From CAZEFK01 sp964511405 (lineage in GTDB: Bacteria > Pseudomonadota > Alphaproteobacteria > Elsterales > Elsteraceae), in contig CAZEFK010000220.1 in assembly GCA_964511405.1 (NCBI GenBank), positions 1 to 11,697 on the forward strand: DNA of 11,697 bases, in the 5' to 3' direction. A program made the position numbers and the translations under genes. The notes under the pieces are model-generated. The model searched no databases and had not been told where the DNA came from. It saw only the letters and a program-made list of their open reading frames with translations. Position 1 is the first letter of the stretch. Each line of letters begins with the position of its first letter. Positions 1 through 7,208 of the stretch are shown piece after piece.

Positions 1-1
1 T

Positions 2-400
2 GCGGCTGCCGCCGCGCCGGCGCCGATCGAGCCGCTGGCCGCCTACGCCGTGGTGGTCGAGCGGCCGCTGTTCCAGCCCTCGCGCCGCCCGCCGGCATCA
101 CCGTCGCCCCAGCCGGCGCCGCCGCCCGCCGTCCTCGCGACCCTGCCGCCACCGGCCCTCGCCCTGGTCGGCATCGCCATGTCGGGCGACCGCCGCATCG
201 CCCTGGTCCGCCTGCCCGACGGCCATGGTGTCCGGGTCGCCGAGGGCGAATCGGTGCAGGGTTGGCGGCTGGTCCAGGTCGGACCCGACCGCATCCGTCT
301 CCGGCACGGAACCGATGCCGTGGATATCGCGCTGATCCGGCCCCAGCCCGGACTGGTGCCGGCCGCGCCGGCTGCCCCACCCATCCCGCCTTCGCACTGA
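2..400 (+). CDS. GspC/GspN-like T2SS inner-membrane component (5' truncated)
   Basis: The reading frame is open at the left window edge and ends in TGA at 398-400, leaving 132 C-terminal residues. An Ala/Pro-rich stretch leads to the motif ERPLFQPSRRP, which I recognise from alphaproteobacterial proteins annotated GspC or GspN. A proline-rich linker follows, then a compact beta-rich segment (about residues 50-110: LALVGIAMSGDRRIALV, then VRVAEGESVQGWRL and DRIRLRHG) that reads like the homology region (HR) of GspC. In that family the HR domain sits in the periplasm and contacts the N0 domain of the secretin, linking the inner-membrane platform to the outer-membrane channel. The gene ends one base before gspD, matching the usual C-D order. 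No PDZ or coiled-coil domain follows the HR segment; the protein ends in a Pro/Ala tail. The membrane anchor should lie upstream and is not visible. Whether it should be called C or N is uncertain. Confidence 0.75.
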   Translation, partial: AAAAAPAPIEPLAAYAVVVERPLFQPSRRPPASPSPQPAPPPAVLATLPPPALALVGIAMSGDRRIALVRLPDGHGVRVAEGESVQGWRLVQVGPDRIRLRHGTDAVDIALIRPQPGLVPAAPAAPPIPPSH

Positions 401-401
401 C

Positions 402-2666
402 GTGACGGACGCCTTGCCGCTTCGCTTCCTTGCCCGCCTGCTGCTGTGCCTGCCGGTCCTTGCCGCCGCCGGCTGCGACCTGCTCAATCCCGTGCTGACG
501 TCCGACGTCAACAGCCAGGCGCCGTCGCGCCCGCCGCCCGCCGTGCCGGCCGCGGCGCCGCGCAGCGACAGCGTCGAGGTCACGCCGCTCGGCCGGCGCG
601 ACGAGCTCAGGCCCGGCACCGGGCCGACCGCGAGGCCGATCGCCCCGGCCCTGCGCATCGAGCCCGGCGACGCGATCACGCTCGACTTCGTGGACGCCGA
701 CGTCGCCACCGTGGCCCGCACCGTCCTGGGCGATCTGCTGCACATGGACTATGCGCTGGACCCGCGGGTGCAGGGGCGGATCACGCTGCAGACGGCGCGG
801 CCGCTGCCGCGGGCCGCGGCGCTGTCGAGCCTGGAAGACGCGCTGCGACTGAACGGCGCCGCGCTGGTGCCGGCGGGCGGTTCGTCGGTGCGCATCGTCC
901 CGGCCGAGCAGGCGCGCTTCGCCTTGGGCGCGGCGGCGGTGGGGTTCGCGCGCGGGCCGGGCTGGCGGACCCAGATCGTGCCGCTGCGCTACGCCAATGC
1001 CGCCGATATCGCCAAGACCCTGGAGCAGGTGGCGCCGGCCGGCGCGGCGATCCATGCCGATCCCGCGCACAACCTGGTGTTCCTGACCGCCAGCGGCACC
1101 GAGATCGGCAACCTGCTCGACGTCGTCCAGACGCTCGACGTCGACAGCATGGCCGGCGCCAGCTTCGGCCTGTTCCGGCTGCAGGTGGTCGAGGCGAAGG
1201 CCATGGTCCAGGACCTGACCCGCATCTTCGGCGGCCCGGCCGCGACCGACCGGCCCGACGGTGTCCGCTTCGTCCCGATCCAGCGCCTCAACGCGGTGCT
1301 CGCGATCACGCGCTCGCCCGCCGGGCTGCGGCGGGTTCAGGATTGGGTCGACCGACTGGACAAGGTGGCCGACGGCAACGACCCGCAGCTCTACGTCTAC
1401 CGGGTGGCCAGCGGCCGCGCCAGCCACCTGGCCGAGGTCGTCTCGAAGTTGTTTCCGGACCAGGCGGTGGAGCGCGCCGGCAAGGAGAACCAGGGCGAGA
1501 CGGCGCCCGGCCGGGCCGCGACCGACCTGACGGGCGCGGGCTATCCCGGCACCGCCCCCGCCGCCAGCCGGGGCAGCCCGGCATACCAGGGCGGCGGCCT
1601 GGCCAACGGCAGCTTCTTCGGGGCCACGGTGCCCGCCCAGGGGCCGGCACCGGCTGCCGCGGCTACCCCGGCCGTATCAGCGATACCCCTCCCGGGCACC
1701 GCGGCGGCGCCGACCGCCAACCCGCTGGGCGGCGGCCCGCCGCCCCTGGAAGGCGAGACCGCCCAGGAACCGCCCGCGACGCCGGTGCGGGTGGTCGCCG
1801 ACACCGTCAACAACACCCTGCTGGTCCTGGCGCGCCCGGCGGTCTACCAGCGGATCGAGCAGACCCTGCGCAAGCTGGACGTGATGCCGGCCCAGGTCCA
1901 GATCGAGGCCACCATCGCCGAGGTCCAGCTCAACAACGCCCTGCGCTTCGGCGTCGAGGCGTTCCTCAAGTCCCATCTGGGCTTCAACCTGACCGACGCC
2001 GGCAACGCCCAGGCGATCGCCCAGTCGCCGGCGTTCACCTTCAGCTTCACCAGCGGCAACACCAACGTGGTGCTGGAGGCGCTGCGCCAGGTCACCGACG
2101 TCACGGTCGTGTCCAGTCCGACCATGATGGTGCTGGACAACGAGACCGCCAACCTGCAGGTGGGCGACCAGGTGCCGATCATCACCGCGACGGCGCAGAG
2201 CGTGCAGAACACCAACACGCCGATCATCAACCAGATCGACTACCGCGACACCGGCGTCATCCTGTCGGTGACGCCGCGGGTGACCGCGTCAGGCGCGGTG
2301 CTGATGACCGTCCGGCAGGAGGTCAGCGACGTCGAGGCGACCACGTCGTCGTCGATCAACTCGCCGTCGTTCCAGCGCCGCCGGTTCGACAGCTCGATCG
2401 CGGTCGCCGACAACCAGACCGTGGCCCTGGGCGGCTTGATTCGCACCAACCATACCCAGAACCGCACGGGCGTGCCGTTCCTGTCCGAGCTGCCGGTGGT
2501 CGGCAGCCTGTTCGGCACCCGTGTCGACCAGGTCACCCGCAACGAGCTGATCGTTTTGATCACGCCGCGCGTGGTGCGCACGGCGCCCGACGCCGCGGCC
2601 GCCACCCAGGAGCTGCGCCAGCGCATGCTGTCCAGCCCGCCGACGCGGGCCAATGTCCTGCCCTGA
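402..2666 (+). CDS. gspD: Type II secretion system secretin GspD (lipoprotein form)
   Basis: This 754-residue protein forms the outer-membrane channel of the T2SS. Residues 1-25 are a lipoprotein signal peptide: a hydrophobic stretch ending in lipobox AAGC, with Cys25 as the predicted lipidated residue. A Pro-rich linker runs to about residue 85. N0 lies at about 90-168, N1 at 190-250, N2 at 255-322 and N3 at 329-497. N3 is split by a Gly/Pro/Ala-rich insertion at about 354-458. The secretin beta-barrel domain covers about 498-727 and contains the family signature (VPFLSELPVVGSLFG, then NELIVLITPRVV). Only 27 residues follow it, so no C-terminal pilotin-binding S-domain is evident. The start chosen is GTG at 402, one base after the upstream stop; an in-frame TTG at 414 would also keep the signal peptide. 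No Shine-Dalgarno is obvious, so translation is probably coupled to the upstream gene. Family assignment is secure; self-piloting is an inference. Confidence 0.95.
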   Translation: MTDALPLRFLARLLLCLPVLAAAGCDLLNPVLTSDVNSQAPSRPPPAVPAAAPRSDSVEVTPLGRRDELRPGTGPTARPIAPALRIEPGDAITLDFVDADVATVARTVLGDLLHMDYALDPRVQGRITLQTARPLPRAAALSSLEDALRLNGAALVPAGGSSVRIVPAEQARFALGAAAVGFARGPGWRTQIVPLRYANAADIAKTLEQVAPAGAAIHADPAHNLVFLTASGTEIGNLLDVVQTLDVDSMAGASFGLFRLQVVEAKAMVQDLTRIFGGPAATDRPDGVRFVPIQRLNAVLAITRSPAGLRRVQDWVDRLDKVADGNDPQLYVYRVASGRASHLAEVVSKLFPDQAVERAGKENQGETAPGRAATDLTGAGYPGTAPAASRGSPAYQGGGLANGSFFGATVPAQGPAPAAAATPAVSAIPLPGTAAAPTANPLGGGPPPLEGETAQEPPATPVRVVADTVNNTLLVLARPAVYQRIEQTLRKLDVMPAQVQIEATIAEVQLNNALRFGVEAFLKSHLGFNLTDAGNAQAIAQSPAFTFSFTSGNTNVVLEALRQVTDVTVVSSPTMMVLDNETANLQVGDQVPIITATAQSVQNTNTPIINQIDYRDTGVILSVTPRVTASGAVLMTVRQEVSDVEATTSSSINSPSFQRRRFDSSIAVADNQTVALGGLIRTNHTQNRTGVPFLSELPVVGSLFGTRVDQVTRNELIVLITPRVVRTAPDAAAATQELRQRMLSSPPTRANVLP

Positions 2667-3507
2667 CGCCTTGACAGGGAGGGCGCGGGAGCGCCAGCGC
2701 GGCTTCGCGCTGCTGGCGGTGCTGTGGGCGGGGGCGTTCCTGGCGCTGGTCGCCGGCGTCGCCCTCCATGGTGCCCGCAGCCAGGCCCTGGTCGCCCGCA
2801 ACCTGACTGCCATGGCCCAGGCCCAGGCCGCAGCCGACGGCGCCGTGCGGCTGGCGATCGCCGGGCTGCTGACGGATCCGGCGCAGGCGACGCCACGCGA
2901 TGGCCGCGTCAGCACGGTCGTGGTCGGTCCGGCGGCGGTGGCGGTCAGCATTCAGGACGCCGGCGGCCTGGTCGACCTCAACCGGGCGCCTGAGGCGCTG
3001 ATGGCGACGGCGGCGATCGCGGCCGGCGCTGATCCGGGTGCGGCGCTGGCGGTGGCCCGTGCCGTGACCGGGCGCCGTCCGCCGCCTTCGGCGCCGCCGC
3101 CGGCCGCACCGCCGTTTCGGTCGGTGCACGAGCTGGCCGCCCTGCCCGGCGTCTCGCCCGATCTCTACCGCCGCCTGGCGCCGCTGGTCGGCCTGTGGTC
3201 GCGGCAGGCGGGCATCGACCCGTCGACCGCACCGGCAGTGGTGCTGGCAGCGCTGCCCGGGGCCGATCCCGACGAGGTCCGGCGGGCCGTGGCCCGGCGC
3301 GAGCGGGAGCCGGGGTTCCGGCCGCTGCTGCGCGGGCTCGAGCCGTACCTGGCCGACAGCCGTGGCGACGCTGTGGTGATTGCGGCGATGGCCCAGGTGC
3401 CGGGGGGCACGGCCACCCGGCGCGCCGCGGTCCGGCTGGCGCTGGCGGCGGAGCCCGGCCAGGCGCCGGGCTTCCGAATCCTCGATTGGGACGACGATTT
3501 GCCATGA
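2653..3507 (+). CDS. gspK: Type II secretion minor pseudopilin GspK
   Basis: This 284-residue protein is the large minor pseudopilin, which with GspI and GspJ is thought to cap the pseudopilus tip. A basic leader (RARERQRG) ends at Gly17, the predicted prepilin peptidase cleavage site, followed by hydrophobic helix FALLAVLWAGAFLALVAGVA. The mature protein has Ala at position 5 rather than the usual Glu, a recognised trait of GspK. The motif DAGGLVDLNRAPE (about 102-114) and two helix-hairpin-helix-like segments (SVHELAALPGVSPDLYRRL at about 157-175, and ALPGADPDEVRRAV at 200-213) fit the GspK periplasmic domain. A Pro-rich loop (about 142-154) separates them. The ATG start overlaps the end of gspD by 14 bases and has no clear Shine-Dalgarno, which points to coupled translation; an in-frame TTG at 2671 is the alternative. 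Its likely processing enzyme, GspO, is encoded immediately downstream. Confidence 0.9.
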   Translation: MSCPDALTGRARERQRGFALLAVLWAGAFLALVAGVALHGARSQALVARNLTAMAQAQAAADGAVRLAIAGLLTDPAQATPRDGRVSTVVVGPAAVAVSIQDAGGLVDLNRAPEALMATAAIAAGADPGAALAVARAVTGRRPPPSAPPPAAPPFRSVHELAALPGVSPDLYRRLAPLVGLWSRQAGIDPSTAPAVVLAALPGADPDEVRRAVARREREPGFRPLLRGLEPYLADSRGDAVVIAAMAQVPGGTATRRAAVRLALAAEPGQAPGFRILDWDDDLP

Positions 3508-4253
3508 CGGGGCTGGCTTGGACCGCCGTGCTGGCGGCACCGTGTTTCGGCAGCTTCGTCGGATTGGTGGCCGAGCGCCTGCCTCAAGGCGCGCCGGTGC
3601 TGGCCGGCCGGTCGCGCTGCGCGGCCTGCACGGCGGTGCTGGGGCCGGCCGAGCTGGTGCCGATCCTGTCCTGGCTGGCGCTGGGCGGCCGCTGCCGGCG
3701 GTGCCGGGCGCCGATCGGCCTGCGCTTGCCGGCGGTCGAACTCGCGGCGCTGGCGGTTGCCGCCTGGGCCGCGGCGGTGGTGCCGCCGGGCCTGGTCTGG
3801 CCCAGCTGCGTCCTCGGCTGGACGCTGCTGGCGCTGGCGCTGATCGACCTCGACCATTGGCTGCTGCCGGATGTCCTGACCCTGCCGCTGGCGGCGGCCG
3901 GGCTGGCGACGGCGGCGTGGTGGACGGCCGGCTGGCCGGGCGACGGCTTGATCGGGGCGGTTGCCGGCGGCGGCGTGCTGGCGCTTGTCGCCGCCGGCTA
4001 TCGCCGGCTCCGCGGCCGCGACGGGCTGGGCGGCGGCGACGTCAAGCTGGTGGCGGCGGGCGGCGCCTGGCTGGGCTGGCAGGGCTTGCCCAGCCTGATC
4101 CTGATCGCCGCCCTGTGCGGCCTGGCCTTCGGCCTGGCGCGCGGCCTCGGGCGCGGCGGCGGCATCGCCGCCCGCGTGCCTTTCGGTCCGCCGCTGGCGC
4201 TGGCGCTGTGGCTGGTGTGGCTGTATGGGCCGCTGGAGCCCGCTTGGGGATGA
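3504..4253 (+). CDS. gspO: Type IV prepilin peptidase / N-methyltransferase GspO
   Basis: This 249-residue integral membrane aspartyl protease (family A24) cleaves the leaders of pseudopilins and, in this family, methylates the new N-terminus. The N-terminal part has GSFVGLVAERLP near residues 16-27 and two cysteine pairs (Cys39/Cys42 and Cys64/Cys67), matching the zinc-binding CxxC...CxxC of bifunctional enzymes. PILSWLALGGRCRRC is the conserved block around the second pair. The two catalytic aspartates are expected in IDLDHWLLPD (probably Asp115) and GGGDVKL (Asp179). Several hydrophobic segments (for example about 75-95, 125-143, 148-166, 196-213 and 225-241) give the usual multi-pass topology. 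The ATG overlaps the gspK stop in an ATGA junction. Location inside the T2SS operon suggests a dedicated enzyme, though it could also serve type IV or Flp pili elsewhere; in such cases the name pilD is used. Confidence 0.93.
   Translation: MTGLAWTAVLAAPCFGSFVGLVAERLPQGAPVLAGRSRCAACTAVLGPAELVPILSWLALGGRCRRCRAPIGLRLPAVELAALAVAAWAAAVVPPGLVWPSCVLGWTLLALALIDLDHWLLPDVLTLPLAAAGLATAAWWTAGWPGDGLIGAVAGGGVLALVAAGYRRLRGRDGLGGGDVKLVAAGGAWLGWQGLPSLILIAALCGLAFGLARGLGRGGGIAARVPFGPPLALALWLVWLYGPLEPAWG
4246..4250 (+). promoter_or_regulatory. Ribosome binding site supporting the gspE start
   Basis: The run GGGGA ends 10 bases before the ATG at 4261 and lies directly against the gspO stop codon. It favours 4261 over the in-frame ATG at 4225, which would start inside gspO. 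Confidence 0.45.
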
Positions 4254-4260
4254 CTGCTCG

Positions 4261-5958
4261 ATGCGCGCGCTGACCCTCGATCCCGACGCCCTCGGCCGCG
4301 ACCTGGTCGGCGCCGGCCTGATCGAGCCCGGCGAGCTGGAGCGCGCGCGCCGGGTCGCCGCCGACAGCGCCGAGCGCCTGGACCGCGTGATCACGCGCCT
4401 GGGGTTGGTGCCCGAGCGCCGGCTGGCCGAGCGGCTGGCGCGGCTGCTGGACCTGCCGCTGGCCGGCCCCGACGACTATCCCGACGCGCCGGTGCGGCCG
4501 GAGCAGCTCTCGGCCCGGTTCCTGGCCGGCGCGCATGCCCTGCCGCTGGCGCTGACCGATGACGGGCTGGCGCTGGCCATGGTCGACCCGTTCGACGGCT
4601 TCGCCCGCCAAGCCGTGGCGCTGGCGAGCGGCGTGCCGGTCATGCCCTGGCTCGCCGTGCCGGCCGAGCTGGAAGCGGCGCTGGAGCGGCTCTATCGTCT
4701 GCCGGCGGCGCATCAGGCCGCCGAGGCCGCCGTCGGTGGGGCCGAGGCCGACGACGAGACCGACGTCGCACGGCTCAAGGACCTGGCCTCGGAAGCGCCG
4801 CTGGTGCGCTTGGTCAACCAGCTGATCGCCCGGGCGGTCGACCAGCGCGCCTCCGACATCCATGTCGAGCCCTTCGAGGCCGAGCTGCGCGTGCGCTACC
4901 GCATCGACGGCGTGCTGCAGGCGCAGGAGACGCTGCCGCGCTCGCTGGCGGCGGCGGTCGCCTCCCGGATCAAGCTGATGGCGCGCCTCGACATCGCCGA
5001 GCGGCGGCTGCCGCAGGACGGACGGATCAAGCTGGCCGTGCGCGGCAAGCCGATCGACCTGCGCGTCGCGGTGACGCCGACCCTGTGGGGCGAAAGCCTC
5101 GTGCTGCGCATCCTCGACCGCTCCGGGCAGCCGCTCGATCTGGCGGCGCTGGGCCTGGAGGGGCCGGGCCTGGGGCTCTTGACCGAGGCCCTGGCGCGGC
5201 CGCACGGGATCGTGCTGGCGGCGGGCCCGACCGGCAGCGGCAAGACCACCACGCTCTATGCCGCGCTGACCCGGCTCAACGATCCCGGCCGCAAGGTCCT
5301 GACCGTCGAGGACCCGGTCGAATACCAGTTGCCGGGGATCAACCAGATCCAGATCAAGCCCGAGATCGGCCTGACCTTCGCCCAGGTGCTGCGGGCGACC
5401 CTGCGCCACGACCCCGATGTGCTGATGGTCGGCGAGATCCGCGACCCCGAGACCGCTCAAGTCGCGATCCAGGCGGCGCTGACCGGCCATCTGGTGCTGT
5501 CGACGGTGCACACCAACGGTGCCGCCGCAACCGTGATGCGTCTGCTCGACCTGGGCGTGCCCGACTATCTGCTGGCGGCGACGCTGGCGGCGGTGGTGGC
5601 GCAGCGGCTGGTCCGCGTCCTGTGCCCGGCCTGCCGCACCCGCTACGAGCTGCCGGCCTCGCAGGCGCGGGCGCTGGGCCTCGACCGCGTCGCCGGGGCC
5701 GGCCCGACCCTCTGCCGCGCCAGCGGCTGCGACCAGTGCCGCGGCACCGGCTATCACGGCCGGGTCGCGCTCTTCGAGGTGATGCCGGTCGACGCCGCCC
5801 TTGGTGCGGCCATCCAGGAGCGCGTGGGGGCCGCCAGCCTGCACGACCTGGCTGTCGCGCGCGGCATGCGCACCCTGGCCGAGGACGGCCTGGTCAAGGC
5901 CGCCGCGGGCATCACCAGCCTGGAAGAGGTCTGGCGGGTGACGGCGGAGCGGGGCTGA
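4261..5958 (+). CDS. gspE: Type II secretion assembly ATPase GspE
   Basis: This 565-residue cytoplasmic ATPase powers pseudopilus assembly, docking on GspL and GspF. Residues 1-140 form the T2SSE N-terminal domain, in which two 24-residue segments (10-33 and 39-62) resemble a degenerate MshEN pair. The second N-domain covers about 165-290 (ASDIHVEP, VRYRIDGVLQ). The motor domain follows: Walker A GPTGSGKT (322-329), Asp box TVEDPVEY (348-355), Walker B VLMVGEIRD (387-395, with Glu392) and His box TGHLVLSTVHTN (408-419). A zinc-binding tetracysteine module lies between (Cys455, Cys458, Cys490, Cys493); a fifth Cys485 is nearby. All core ATPase motifs look intact. ATG 4261 was chosen because it follows the gspO stop by seven bases and has a GGGGA upstream; the ATG at 4225 would add 12 residues unlike the family. 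The gspF gene starts four bases after its stop. Confidence 0.96.
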   Translation: MRALTLDPDALGRDLVGAGLIEPGELERARRVAADSAERLDRVITRLGLVPERRLAERLARLLDLPLAGPDDYPDAPVRPEQLSARFLAGAHALPLALTDDGLALAMVDPFDGFARQAVALASGVPVMPWLAVPAELEAALERLYRLPAAHQAAEAAVGGAEADDETDVARLKDLASEAPLVRLVNQLIARAVDQRASDIHVEPFEAELRVRYRIDGVLQAQETLPRSLAAAVASRIKLMARLDIAERRLPQDGRIKLAVRGKPIDLRVAVTPTLWGESLVLRILDRSGQPLDLAALGLEGPGLGLLTEALARPHGIVLAAGPTGSGKTTTLYAALTRLNDPGRKVLTVEDPVEYQLPGINQIQIKPEIGLTFAQVLRATLRHDPDVLMVGEIRDPETAQVAIQAALTGHLVLSTVHTNGAAATVMRLLDLGVPDYLLAATLAAVVAQRLVRVLCPACRTRYELPASQARALGLDRVAGAGPTLCRASGCDQCRGTGYHGRVALFEVMPVDAALGAAIQERVGAASLHDLAVARGMRTLAEDGLVKAAAGITSLEEVWRVTAERG

Positions 5959-5962
5959 GCCC

Positions 5963-7171
5963 ATGCCGGTCTTCACCTACCGCGCCGTCGACCGTGCCGG
6001 CCAGGTGATCCGGGGCGAGCGCGAAGCCGCCAGCGAGGCCGAGCTCACGGCCTGGCTCAAGGCCCGGCAGTTCCTGCCGATCCGCTTGGCGCCCAAGCCG
6101 CGCGGGCTGGCCCTGTGGCGGCGCGGCGGCAGCGCCCGGCCGCTCGGCCTGCGGGCGCGGGCGATGGTCACCCGGGAGATGGCGACGCTGCTGGCCGCCG
6201 AGCTGACCTTGGACCAGGCGTTGGGTCTGCTGCAGCGGCTGGAATCCGGCGGCGGCGCGGCGCTGATCGGGCGCGTGCTGGCCCGGGTCGAGGGCGGCAG
6301 CGGCTTCGCCGCAGCGCTGGCGGCCGAGCCCGAAAGCTTCGACTCCGCCTATGTCGCGCTGGTCCGCGCCGGCGAGGCCAGCGGTGCCCTGCCCCAGGTT
6401 CTGGCGCGCCTGGCCGATGCCCTGGACCGGGCGCGCAAGCTGCGCGAGGAAGTGCGCTCCAGTCTGGTCTATCCGATGGTGCTGGTGGTCGGGGCGGTGG
6501 CGTCCATCCTGGTGCTGCTGACCGTCGTGGTGCCGTCCTTCGCGCCCCTGTTCGCCGATGCCGGACGCAGCCTGCCGCCGGCGACGCGCGCGGTGATGGC
6601 CGCGGCCGACGCCGTCGAGCTGGGCGGGCCGGCGCTGCTGGTGGCGGCGCTGGCGGCGGCGCTGGGTTATCGCCGCCTGCCGGCCGGCTCGCCGGTGCGG
6701 CTGGCCCTGCATCGGTGGCGGCTCCGGGTGCCGATCCTGGGGCCGCTGACGGTCAAGGCCGAGCTCGGCCGCCATGCCCGGACGCTGGCGATCCTGCTGG
6801 GCAACGGCGTGCCGCTGGTGGCGGCGCTGGAGCTGGCGCTGGCGACGGTGCGCAACCAGGCCCTGGCGGCCGCTCTGCAGCCGCTGGGCCCCGGCGTGCG
6901 CGCGGGCGGCCGGCTGGCCCCGGCGCTGCTGGCCCGGCCCGAGCTGCCGCGCCTGTTCGGGGAGCTGGTCGGGGTCGGCGAGGAGACCGGGCGCCTGCCG
7001 CCGATGCTGGACGTTCTGGCCGACGGCTACGAGGACGACGTCGCGCGTGGATCCGAGCGCCTGCTGGCCCTGCTGACGCCCGCGATCACCCTGCTGCTGG
7101 GCGGCGTCGTCGCCGCCGTCCTGGCCGCGATGCTCAGCGCCGTGCTGGCGATCAACGACCTGGCGCTATAG
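5963..7171 (+). CDS. gspF: Type II secretion inner-membrane platform protein GspF
   Basis: This 402-residue polytopic membrane protein is the platform on which GspE acts. The start MPVFTYRAVDRAGQVIRGE is the characteristic N-terminus of GspF/PilC proteins. Two tandem T2SSF domains are visible, about 68-190 (REMATLLAAELTLDQAL ... YPMVLVVGAVASILVLL) and about 268-392 (GRHARTLAILLGNGVPLVAALE ... LLTPAITLLLGGVVAAVLAAML). Membrane segments lie near 170-192, 220-237 and 367-395. Each domain carries the expected GEASGALP (137-144) or GEETGRLP (339-346) motif. Length is typical for the family. A purine-rich GGAG at 5946-5949, or GGGG at 5951-5954, could serve as the ribosome site within the end of gspE. 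It is the last T2SS gene visible; a 37-base gap separates it from the TPR-glycosyltransferase gene. Confidence 0.95.
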   Translation: MPVFTYRAVDRAGQVIRGEREAASEAELTAWLKARQFLPIRLAPKPRGLALWRRGGSARPLGLRARAMVTREMATLLAAELTLDQALGLLQRLESGGGAALIGRVLARVEGGSGFAAALAAEPESFDSAYVALVRAGEASGALPQVLARLADALDRARKLREEVRSSLVYPMVLVVGAVASILVLLTVVVPSFAPLFADAGRSLPPATRAVMAAADAVELGGPALLVAALAAALGYRRLPAGSPVRLALHRWRLRVPILGPLTVKAELGRHARTLAILLGNGVPLVAALELALATVRNQALAAALQPLGPGVRAGGRLAPALLARPELPRLFGELVGVGEETGRLPPMLDVLADGYEDDVARGSERLLALLTPAITLLLGGVVAAVLAAMLSAVLAINDLAL

Positions 7172-7182
7172 CGTCGGAGAAG

Positions 7183-7197
7183 GGCTGCACGGCAGCC
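7183..7197 (+). other. Small GC-rich hairpin between gspF and the TPR-GT41 gene
   Basis: GGCTGC (7183-7188) and GCAGCC (7192-7197) form a perfect six-base-pair stem with a three-base loop. Only three T residues follow (7201-7203), so it makes a poor intrinsic terminator. A purine-rich, Shine-Dalgarno-like GGAGAAGGG occupies 7176-7184 and partly overlaps the stem. The hairpin lies exactly between that run and the ATG at 7209. It may attenuate transcription, or hold the ribosome site nearer to the start; neither is shown. Confidence 0.35.
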
Positions 7198-7208
7198 GGC
7201 TTTGCCCC

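Noticed and set aside
446..2674. A 742-residue open frame on the plus strand, offset from gspD
   Set aside because: The translation is Arg/Gly/Pro/Ala-rich without family motifs. The gspD frame carries the full secretin signature.
3195..3503. An N-terminal extension of the prepilin peptidase frame by 103 residues
   Set aside because: The extension is Arg/Gly-rich shadow sequence within gspK. The ATG at 3504 forms an ATGA overlap and gives the normal peptidase N-terminus.
4225..4260. An upstream ATG extending GspE by 12 residues
   Set aside because: It would start inside the end of gspO and add residues unlike the family. ATG 4261 has a better placed GGGGA and the expected N-terminus.
3165..4394. 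A 409-residue minus-strand open frame opposite gspK and gspO
   Set aside because: Its sequence is low-complexity Arg/Gln/Ala, and it crosses two genes with convincing products.
4042..5976. A 644-residue minus-strand open frame opposite gspE
   Set aside because: It has no family resemblance and lies opposite intact Walker A, Walker B and tetracysteine motifs on the plus strand.
7183..7203. A rho-independent terminator after gspF
   Set aside because: The stem is only six base pairs and just three T residues follow, so it is kept as a hairpin of unknown role, not called a terminator.
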